From: Thermoplasmata archaeon
Lineage (GTDB): Archaea > Thermoplasmatota > Thermoplasmata > Thermoplasmatales > Thermoplasmataceae
Direction: 5' to 3'
NCBI GenBank assembly: GCA_021811505.1
Contig: JAJZOM010000105.1
Coordinates: 1 to 5,104, forward strand
DNA length: 5,104 nucleotides
The translations under genes were made by a program, and so were the position numbers. Of this stretch, positions 1 through 4,756 are shown piece by piece. Under the pieces are notes generated by a model, which was not told where the DNA came from, did no database searches, and saw only the letters and a program-made list of their open reading frames with translations. How positions within the stretch are numbered: the stretch's first letter is position 1; each line of letters opens with the position of its first letter.

Positions 1-1526
1 ACAAAGACGAGTTGCTCTTTGTCATAATCCATAAGTTTTTTTGCAATCCTGAATGTGTTATCAAGATCAGATATCTCAACCTCAAAATATATCCTTTTGA
101 GACCGGCTTCTGCGATCAGATCAGGTATAACGGGACCTCTTGCCTCTCCAGTTAAACAGGTGAAACCCTTAGAGCCCATTACTTCCTTCAATACCAGCAC
201 TATCTTTTCATGATCTGAAATGGTATTTTCTGCACTAAACTTAGAGTCTGAGATGACTGTGCCGTTTTTCAGAATTGATTCTATCTTTCTTGAATGAATT
301 TCCTCATCCATTATTGATAAATCTGTTTTAGGGGGAATTATTGTCTTCGGTCCTATGACATGTCCGGATGAGGTTGAGAAGAAGGTTGCTGAATGGGCGG
401 TCTGGCCTGAGAGAATATCTGCCAGCATCTTTACACGTTTTTCATCGCTAATGTTCTTGGCAATCAGAACTGCATCTTCGTTCGAGCAGGCAAATACAAA
501 CATGTTTCTGATGTTGCCAAGCAATGATGCAACCCCTCTCTTGGTGAGCTGTGAAAGAAACTGATAGGAGAGAATTAGTACGACACCATATTTCCTACCT
601 TCCGACAGCAGCGTCTCTATCAGCTTCTCTGAAAAGTAATGTGCCTCGTCGATGATAATATATGTCCTCTTTTCGGTTGGGCCGGATCTAACCAGTGCGT
701 TCCATATTTTCGATAAAACAAGAACAGACGCTATCCTGTATCCTGATTGACCGATGCCGGATGCAGATTGATCAATAATAATTAAGGAATTATTTCTTAC
801 AATTGTACCATCAATGTCAAGTTTCTGGTTATCAGGAATTGAGATTATCCTCATAAGCTCCTGATTTTCCAGAATTGGCATTAACTTGTTTATCGTGCTT
901 GATATCATGTCCAGCCAAGTTCGCGTGTCCTTCATCTGGGTCCCAATAAATGCCTTTAGATCCGTATTGGAAGATTTATCTAGAATTCTTGACATGGATT
1001 TGCGATCCAGAAGCAGGGACTGAAATTGTTTCAGTGTAATTCCGGGGACAATGCGCATGCACTCCATAAGCAGTGGACCAAGGATAACCTCCAGTCGAGG
1101 TCCCCACGTGCCATGTGAAATTATATCTTCAGTGGAGATTGTGTCTCTCAACCATTCCGTTACAGTAACTGAGTCGCTCGCATTTCCTGAAGTGCCAAGG
1201 ACATTTATGCCTGTATAGAGTGATTCAGATCCTGGATAATCGTGACCGGTGAGGAATACAAGTTCCTTTTGCCTGTTAGTAAGGATTGCGTGATCAGAAA
1301 CCTGGGCATGCGGATCGAGGACTACTATATTTCCCGGTCGGCTCTCTAGATATTCAATGATCAGCGAAAGCATGTTTGACTTCCCTGTACCTGTTTTTCC
1401 TACTATGAATGCATGCCCTGCTCCTTTATCTAAGGCGCCAGCGAGAAGTCGGTTGAATTCATTTCCCGGCATCGATGCATTGAGATCCCTGGTGTCATTA
1501 TTGAGAGCTTTTCTGTAACTGTACAT
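1..1526 (-). CDS. VirD4/TraG-HerA-type P-loop ATPase, 3' end cut by window edge
   Basis: Complete codons run from an ATG at 1526 down to position 3, giving 508 residues with no stop before the edge, so the C-terminus is missing. Walker A is GKTGTGKS at residues 43-50. VVLDPH (68-73) is typical of HerA and VirD4 coupling ATPases. WGPRLEVILGPLL (141-153) is a conjugation-ATPase-type motif, Walker B is YIIIDEAHYF (289-298), and LSYQFLSQL (319-327) sits where these families carry a sensor Gln. Such proteins pump DNA using ATP, in conjugation, virus packaging or end resection. Only about 42 residues precede Walker A, so neither the membrane segments of VirD4 nor the HAS barrel of HerA is present. 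After residue about 455, PDLIAEAG followed by YFEVEISD resembles the core of a PD-(D/E)xK-like or replication-relaxation-type domain; this is inference. An in-frame TAG lies at 1578-1580 and no ATG, GTG or TTG lies between it and 1526, so the start is well constrained. Conjugative, viral or defence role is undecided. Confidence 0.85.
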   Translation of the reverse strand, partial: MYSYRKALNNDTRDLNASMPGNEFNRLLAGALDKGAGHAFIVGKTGTGKSNMLSLIIEYLESRPGNIVVLDPHAQVSDHAILTNRQKELVFLTGHDYPGSESLYTGINVLGTSGNASDSVTVTEWLRDTISTEDIISHGTWGPRLEVILGPLLMECMRIVPGITLKQFQSLLLDRKSMSRILDKSSNTDLKAFIGTQMKDTRTWLDMISSTINKLMPILENQELMRIISIPDNQKLDIDGTIVRNNSLIIIDQSASGIGQSGYRIASVLVLSKIWNALVRSGPTEKRTYIIIDEAHYFSEKLIETLLSEGRKYGVVLILSYQFLSQLTKRGVASLLGNIRNMFVFACSNEDAVLIAKNISDEKRVKMLADILSGQTAHSATFFSTSSGHVIGPKTIIPPKTDLSIMDEEIHSRKIESILKNGTVISDSKFSAENTISDHEKIVLVLKEVMGSKGFTCLTGEARGPVIPDLIAEAGLKRIYFEVEISDLDNTFRIAKKLMDYDKEQLVF

Positions 1527-1531
1527 AAAAC

Positions 1532-1543
1532 GGGTAAATACCC
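1532..1543. promoter_or_regulatory. Palindrome GGGTA-AA-TACCC, possible operator
   Basis: A perfect 5-bp inverted repeat with a 2-bp centre lies between the TATA box of the ATPase gene and its start codon (-17 to -6). A protein bound here would block transcription initiation. A palindrome this short can arise by chance, so the role is inferred from position only. Confidence 0.3.
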
Positions 1544-1549
1544 TGTACG

Positions 1550-1558
1550 TAATAAAAG
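1550..1558 (-). promoter_or_regulatory. TATA box of the ATPase gene (leaderless)
   Basis: On the minus strand the sequence reads CTTTTATTA, occupying -32 to -24 relative to the ATG at 1526. An archaeal TATA box centred 26-27 bases before the transcription start would begin the mRNA at or next to the ATG. No convincing Shine-Dalgarno sequence precedes the ATG, which fits a leaderless transcript. Confidence 0.5.
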
Positions 1559-1654
1559 CACTTTCTATACTTTCCCACTAAAAAGCAATCCAGGTTTTCA
1601 ATGGATTAAGTGCAGGCAAAGGGGGGTTCAGTGACTTTGGGATACTAGGAATCA

Positions 1655-1664
1655 CTTTTATACC
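1655..1664 (+). promoter_or_regulatory. TATA box of the dehydrogenase gene (leaderless)
   Basis: CTTTTATACC lies with its TTTATA core at -27 to -22 from the ATG at 1684, so transcription should start at the ATG itself. No Shine-Dalgarno sequence is visible before the ATG. A near-identical box (CTTTATACC) precedes the membrane-protein gene at 4757. The rest of the 157-bp divergent region 1527-1683 holds only the opposing promoter, its palindrome and a G6 run near 1620. Confidence 0.6.
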
Positions 1665-1683
1665 AATAATTTCTATGTGATTT

Positions 1684-2394
1684 ATGCAAACGCTGATAGT
1701 GGGTGCCGGTAATCTTGGCACAAACGTTGCCTACAATCTTCTCAGGCGCGGCGATTCCGTGATCGTCACCACAAGGAATGAAGATAAAGGAAAGAAGCTC
1801 AAGGAACAACTCTCACCCTTCGGGAAAGTAAGATGCCTCATCTCTGATCCCGGGACCGATTTTGGCGCAACGGATATGTTCAGAAAGGCGGAGGAGACAG
1901 GAGGAAAGATAGATAATCTCATAGTTACAGTGGGAGGATTTGCCGTGGACAGCATTAAAAATCCAATCCATTTTGGGGAAATGCTGGAAAGCCACCTGGA
2001 GATCCCGCTGAGAATTCTGAAGGATTTTGGAAATTATGCGAACGAAAAAGCATCGGCCGTCTTCATAAGCAGTATACAGAGCATCTATACAAGCAGCTGG
2101 ACTGCTGTGTCCTATCTCCTCGGAAAGAGTTCACTCAACAAGCTTGTGGAGATTGCGGCCGCTCAGTTGCTGAAGAGAAATATCAGGGTCAATGCGGTAG
2201 CGCCTTCCTCGATAGAGAATGTTTTCATGCCGGGCAGGGACTGGAGATCGACGCGAAAGCTGGGCAGGCTGCTTACTCCGCCAGAAGACATTGCAGAGGT
2301 TGTCTCTTTTCTTTGCAGTCCGGCTGGTGAATGGATCAATGGAGCTGTGATTCCTCTAGATGGTGGAAACAGGTTCACTCATGCGAGTGACTGA
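1684..2394 (+). CDS. Short-chain dehydrogenase/reductase (SDR)
   Basis: This 236-residue cytoplasmic NAD(P)-dependent oxidoreductase has the usual length of a classical SDR. Visible motifs, in order: a glycine-rich nucleotide loop GAGNLG (7-12); TVGG (82-85) in place of the family NNAG; SS (129-130), which includes the probable catalytic serine; the Tyr-x3-Lys pair Y144/K148; NAVAP (170-174); and LDGG (225-228) near the C-terminus. R31 just after the second strand (VIVTTRN) suggests a preference for NADP(H). The glycine loop follows GxGxxG rather than the SDR pattern TGxxxGxG, which is unusual. The substrate cannot be read from the sequence; reductases acting on ketones, sugars or acyl-carrier intermediates share these motifs. 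The start is supported by the TATA box at the leaderless distance. The 3' end overlaps the opposing esterase-like gene by 16 bp, so the two are not co-transcribed. Confidence 0.9.
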   Translation: MQTLIVGAGNLGTNVAYNLLRRGDSVIVTTRNEDKGKKLKEQLSPFGKVRCLISDPGTDFGATDMFRKAEETGGKIDNLIVTVGGFAVDSIKNPIHFGEMLESHLEIPLRILKDFGNYANEKASAVFISSIQSIYTSSWTAVSYLLGKSSLNKLVEIAAAQLLKRNIRVNAVAPSSIENVFMPGRDWRSTRKLGRLLTPPEDIAEVVSFLCSPAGEWINGAVIPLDGGNRFTHASD

Positions 2395-3350
2395 GCAAGA
2401 ATAGGCAATGACTTTTCAAACCTGTAATTGATACCAAAGTGCCCGTCCTCGAACTCCTCGTAGGTATGGTTTATCTTTGAGTTCTTTAACTGATTGTCTA
2501 TTGCCCTGGCACCCCAGATCGCTGAAAATTCATCCATGGTTCCTGCATCTACGAAGATAGCATTCATGGACTCAAGCTGCCTGGTAAAATTCTTAACATT
2601 TTTAGCTGGGTCGTGCTTCTGCCAGTTATTCCATACTTCAGGCCTGAAATCTCCATTCTCGTAGTCAAAAGGAAGCATTACGCCCATCTCCCCGGAATTA
2701 ACATCGGGCGAGAGAAATGCCGACGCACAGAGCGTTCTGAGAACCTTGATCTTCCTGGATGCTATCCTGTTAAGGCTCTCCCAGTATTTTTCAAGCCACC
2801 TGAATGGGCCGTTTGCGCTTCTGAACTCCTCCATTGCATCCGAGAAATCTGGTATGAATACATTTTCGAAGCCCGCATCCATTGAATGAGCTGCAAAACC
2901 ATGAAAAATTCCGGAATTCCGGACAGCAAGCGTATATGCACCGAAAGCACCCGATCCCTTCCCGAAAAGTCCAATCCTAGAACTTCCAAATTTTTTCTTT
3001 AGCTCAGGCAAAAGCTCCTTGACAATGAAATTTTCATATTGCCCCGTTGCAGTTGAATTGAGGAAGTAATTTCCTCCGAGCTTGGTCCTGCTATCGACGA
3101 TTGCAACCGTGCTTCCGCGCATTAAATCCTTGCCGTAAAGCCGGTTCAGGATAGTTGGAAAGCTGTCAGTAAGTGGAGAGGATGCAATGAATGAATCAGG
3201 ATCATTTCCAAATGACGGCAGTCCTATAAGCAAAGGAGCATCGTTTTTAGGGTTATCAGGGGTGAAGGCAATTACTTCCCTTTCTGCCCTGTCTCCAAGA
3301 GCATTTCCAACTAGGATTGTGCTCTTGACTGTGAAAGTGGTAGTTTTCAT
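2379..3350 (-). CDS. Esterase-family alpha/beta hydrolase lacking the nucleophilic serine
   Basis: This 323-residue protein resembles the esterase D / enterochelin-esterase-like family (PF00756 type). Family landmarks include PLLIGLPSFG (39-48), a strand leading into VDSRTKLGGNYFLNSTATG (85-103), YENFIVKELLPEL (105-117), the nucleophile elbow (130-139), VDAGTMDEF (267-275), which would carry the catalytic Asp (probably D273), and EDGHFGINYRF (301-311) with the probable catalytic His304. The elbow, normally G-x-S-x-G-G, reads GKGSGAFGAY. Aligned with GHSMGGYGAL-type elbows, Gly132 replaces the nucleophile, and the only nearby serine (S133) is shifted by one. It may therefore be a non-hydrolytic relative, or use an altered chemistry. 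There is no signal peptide or membrane segment, so it is probably cytoplasmic. The ATG at 3350 has a TATA-like box at the leaderless distance. Its 3' end overlaps the dehydrogenase gene. Confidence 0.82.
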   Translation of the reverse strand: MKTTTFTVKSTILVGNALGDRAEREVIAFTPDNPKNDAPLLIGLPSFGNDPDSFIASSPLTDSFPTILNRLYGKDLMRGSTVAIVDSRTKLGGNYFLNSTATGQYENFIVKELLPELKKKFGSSRIGLFGKGSGAFGAYTLAVRNSGIFHGFAAHSMDAGFENVFIPDFSDAMEEFRSANGPFRWLEKYWESLNRIASRKIKVLRTLCASAFLSPDVNSGEMGVMLPFDYENGDFRPEVWNNWQKHDPAKNVKNFTRQLESMNAIFVDAGTMDEFSAIWGARAIDNQLKNSKINHTYEEFEDGHFGINYRFEKSLPILAQSLA

Positions 3351-3371
3351 TATGACCTTATTTCACTGGAG

Positions 3372-3378
3372 TATTAAA
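3372..3378 (-). promoter_or_regulatory. TATA box of the esterase-like gene
   Basis: The minus strand reads TTTAATA at -28 to -22 from the ATG at 3350, the distance expected for a leaderless transcript. A weak AAGGT lies just before the ATG and could act as a Shine-Dalgarno sequence only if transcription starts further upstream. Confidence 0.5.
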
Positions 3379-3380
3379 TT

Positions 3381-3406
3381 ATTCAATTTTTACTTCACTA
3401 TTGAAT
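3381..3406. promoter_or_regulatory. Inverted repeat ATTCAAT-N12-ATTGAAT between divergent promoters
   Basis: Perfect 7-bp half-sites lie at 3381-3387 and 3400-3406, 19 bp apart centre to centre, roughly two helical turns. They sit almost midway between the two opposed TATA boxes (3372-3378 and 3412-3419), each half-site within 5 bp of the box it faces. This geometry suits a dimeric regulator controlling both genes, but the half-sites are AT-rich and partly occupy the position of the TFB recognition element. Confidence 0.4.
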
Positions 3407-3411
3407 GTACC

Positions 3412-3419
3412 TTTAAATT
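3412..3419 (+). promoter_or_regulatory. TATA box that fixes the start of the 114-residue protein
   Basis: TTTAAATT lies at -28 to -21 from the ATG at 3440 but only 3-10 bases before the upstream in-frame ATG at 3422. The latter would not be in the mRNA if transcription begins about 26 bases after the box centre. This favours 3440 as the true start. Confidence 0.55.
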
Positions 3420-3421
3420 AA

Positions 3422-3431
3422 ATGCATGCAT
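3422..3431. promoter_or_regulatory. Palindrome ATGCATGCAT beside the transcription start
   Basis: This perfect 10-bp palindrome lies between the TATA box (3412-3419) and the preferred ATG at 3440, a position where a bound repressor would block initiation. It also supplies the upstream in-frame ATG at 3422. It may be chance. Confidence 0.3.
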
Positions 3432-3439
3432 GTCGCTCC

Positions 3440-3784
3440 ATGCGAATTCCTGGGGACTTTGCTGATGTTCTTGCCTATCTCGCAATGCTTTTTGCAAAGA
3501 AGAGGATGAAGCAGATAGAGATATCCGGGTACGGAATTGAATACACTTCTTACAGGATACTCGGCCAAGATATGTCTGAATCCATTGAAATTGCGGAATT
3601 CCCTCCTGTGGATAACGTCGATCGCGTTTCCTGCCTGATAATTTCAGCAGGAATTAAGCCAGGAAAAGCTCCAGTCAGAGTAACAATCAGGTGGGATTTT
3701 TACGAATTTGAAGGAGATATATCAGAAGGGGGAGCTGGAAAATTTATAGACAGCATAGATCAGTCAACCTTCCGGTACTTCTGA
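3440..3784 (+). CDS. Hypothetical 114-residue protein
   Basis: I do not recognise this protein. From the ATG at 3440 it is 114 residues; an in-frame ATG at 3422 would add six (MHACRS) but is disfavoured by the TATA box position. The N-terminal 20 or so residues (DFADVLAYLAMLFAKKRM) look like an amphipathic helix ending in a basic patch. Alternating hydrophobic and polar stretches follow (EISGYGIEYTSYRI, VSCLIISAG, VRVTIRWDFYEFEGDI), which suggest a small alpha/beta soluble fold, and the chain ends FRYF. There is no signal peptide, transmembrane segment or zinc-binding cysteine cluster. It is divergent from the esterase-like gene with an 89-bp shared promoter region, so co-regulation is possible. 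Its stop is 1 bp from the 3' end of the opposing VIT-like gene. An ordinary start, consistent codon use and a promoter support a real gene. Confidence 0.7.
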   Translation: MRIPGDFADVLAYLAMLFAKKRMKQIEISGYGIEYTSYRILGQDMSESIEIAEFPPVDNVDRVSCLIISAGIKPGKAPVRVTIRWDFYEFEGDISEGGAGKFIDSIDQSTFRYF

Positions 3785-3785
3785 T

Positions 3786-4307
3786 TCAAACTATTATTCT
3801 GACGTAGAGGCCTATAAGTATGACAGCAACACCAAAAGTGAACATTCCAGCGATCCATGGAACCGAACGGCCCTTCAGCGATCTGGACAGGCTGTATCCC
3901 AGTATAGAGAGCGATACCTCTGTCACTATCAGGACAATGATGCTGGAAGATGAAATCGAGTAAGCTCCCAGCGGTATCATAGATCCCAGGAAGCTGCATG
4001 CGCCCGAAACAACTGTTCCGGTCATGGAATCCCAGTAAACCTCGTTCAAGAGCGTTCCTGAGATCTTTCCGGTTGGCCTGGATGGGTTCAAATGCTTTGA
4101 TATCTTCGACAACTCAGCCCTGTTGCTGGCAAATGATGCTATAAAGTAGCTGAACGTGCCCACAGCAGCAGAACCAGTTGAAATCCTGAATGCAAGTGAG
4201 ATGGGCATGTGTAAATCGTTAAGGATAAGATATGATGAGATCATCAGGGCGGTAATGATACCGTCAGTAAATCCCAGAGAAACTGGGAAAATATATGAAA
4301 ATTTCAA
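3786..4307 (-). CDS. VIT1/CCC1-family-like membrane protein, TTG start
   Basis: This 173-residue protein has about five membrane segments (roughly 8-28, 37-60, 94-113, 119-139, 150-172), the count of the VIT1/CCC1 iron/manganese transporter family. LGFTDGIITAL (11-21) matches the first-helix motif with its conserved Asp-Gly, here D15-G16. SYFIASFASNRAEL (53-66) aligns with the end of helix 2, usually S-M-x-x-x-x-Y-x-S-x-x-x-E. SFLGSMIPL (105-113) matches the fourth-helix region. The Met that contributes to metal binding in the characterised plant transporter appears replaced by Tyr54, and the Glu-rich cytosolic metal-binding domain is reduced to a linker of about 35 residues. The likely role is export of a divalent metal from the cytoplasm, but the substrate is uncertain. 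Translation starts at TTG (4305-4307), overlapping the DUF211 stop, with AGGGA six bases upstream, so the two genes are coupled. Confidence 0.72.
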   Translation of the reverse strand: MKFSYIFPVSLGFTDGIITALMISSYLILNDLHMPISLAFRISTGSAAVGTFSYFIASFASNRAELSKISKHLNPSRPTGKISGTLLNEVYWDSMTGTVVSGACSFLGSMIPLGAYSISSSSIIVLIVTEVSLSILGYSLSRSLKGRSVPWIAGMFTFGVAVILIGLYVRIIV

Positions 4308-4591
4308 CTAGCTTCCCTAATCACCGAATTAATAAGTCTCTTCCCTGCCGCGACTTCGTCGATTGAATGCACGGCGCAGCCTATTTCCTCAATAGTTGTT
4401 AAAAGCAAAGACGAGTCTATGCCGTCTCCCTCCACTGTAATAATGATGCCCATTGTTTCCATGTCCATTTCGTTAACCGAAAGGTTCACCGCTTCCACGC
4501 CTTTCACTTTCCCGATCGCATCTGCAACTTCAACAAGAGTTGGCTTGTTCAATCCCTTTGCAACGTCCAAAACTATTCTTCTTATGTTCAT
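4304..4591 (-). CDS. DUF211 family protein
   Basis: This 95-residue protein matches the archaeal DUF211 family (PF02680) over its full length. Visible landmarks are IRRIVLDVAKGLNKPTLVEVA (positions 3-23, with the RRIVLDV strand), GVEAVNLSVNEMDMETMGIIITVEG (within 31-55), and IEEIGCAVHSIDEVAAGK (67-84), whose HSIDEV motif is highly characteristic. Known family members are small ferredoxin-like alpha/beta proteins that form oligomers; no biochemical function is firmly established. It is the first gene of a two-gene operon with the VIT-like membrane protein, which suggests a regulatory or metal-related role. Unlike the other genes here it has a clear leader and a strong Shine-Dalgarno sequence. 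The start ATG is at 4591. Confidence 0.92.
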   Translation of the reverse strand: MNIRRIVLDVAKGLNKPTLVEVADAIGKVKGVEAVNLSVNEMDMETMGIIITVEGDGIDSSLLLTTIEEIGCAVHSIDEVAAGKRLINSVIREAS

Positions 4592-4597
4592 CTATCA

Positions 4598-4605
4598 ATC
4601 ACATC
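4598..4605 (-). promoter_or_regulatory. Shine-Dalgarno sequence of the DUF211 gene
   Basis: The minus strand reads GATGTGAT, 7 of 8 matches to the archaeal ideal GAGGTGAT, six bases before the ATG at 4591. This is the only strong ribosome binding site in the window and implies a leader on this mRNA. Confidence 0.65.
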
Positions 4606-4630
4606 ATATGTTACTGGTCTGAAATGTCGA

Positions 4631-4640
4631 ATGATATCAT
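4631..4640. promoter_or_regulatory. Palindrome ATGATATCAT near the predicted DUF211 operon start
   Basis: This perfect 10-bp palindrome lies downstream of the minus-strand TATA box, at or just before the predicted transcription start near 4629. That is an operator-like position for a metal-responsive or other repressor. Chance occurrence is possible. Confidence 0.3.
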
Positions 4641-4651
4641 CATGCAAGAGG

Positions 4652-4659
4652 AATATAAA
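4652..4659 (-). promoter_or_regulatory. TATA box of the DUF211-VIT operon
   Basis: The minus strand reads TTTATATT. Transcription about 26 bases downstream would start near 4629 and give a leader of roughly 38 bases that includes the Shine-Dalgarno sequence. The motif is AT-rich enough (TATAAAT on the plus strand) to be read in either direction, but no plus-strand start lies at the expected distance. Confidence 0.55.
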
Positions 4660-4726
4660 TAATTTGCAAGCCTTAAGTACCGTTTCCTTCCAGCGCATCA
4701 TGAAGAACAGGTTAATCTGGATTAGC

Positions 4727-4732
4727 TTTATA
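4727..4732 (+). promoter_or_regulatory. TATA box of the right-edge membrane protein gene
   Basis: TTTATA, within CTTTATACC, lies at -30 to -25 from the ATG at 4757, giving a leader of only zero to three bases. It sits inside the reading frame that would begin at the alternative ATG at 4700, which argues against that earlier start. Confidence 0.5.
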
Positions 4733-4756
4733 CCGCCTAAGCTATTCACCAGCCAA

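Noticed and set aside
355..564. Plus-strand open frame of 69 codons inside the ATPase gene
   Set aside because: It lies opposite the conserved ATPase frame, has no promoter or ribosome binding site and resembles no known protein. It is a shadow frame.
1587..1607. Inverted repeat AATCCA-N9-TGGATT in the ATPase-dehydrogenase intergenic region
   Set aside because: It has only a 6-bp stem with no positional relation to either TATA box and no T-tract, so neither an operator nor a terminator is supported.
3187..3465. Plus-strand open frame of 92 codons across the esterase-like gene start
   Set aside because: It is antisense to the conserved hydrolase frame and runs through the divergent promoter region. 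It is best explained as chance.
4085..4093. GGTTCAAAT, resembling a tRNA T-loop
   Set aside because: It lies inside the VIT-like coding frame, and no acceptor stem, D-arm or anticodon arm can be built around it.
4595..4650. Possible C/D box small RNA on the minus strand (ATGATGA near the DUF211 promoter)
   Set aside because: A C-box-like sequence is present, but no CTGA D box follows on the same strand. The stretch is better explained by the promoter and palindrome.
4700..4756. Upstream in-frame ATG at 4700 as start of the right-edge membrane protein
   Set aside because: A good TATA box (4727-4732) lies inside this extension at the leaderless distance from the ATG at 4757, and no Shine-Dalgarno sequence precedes 4700. 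It is not fully excluded.
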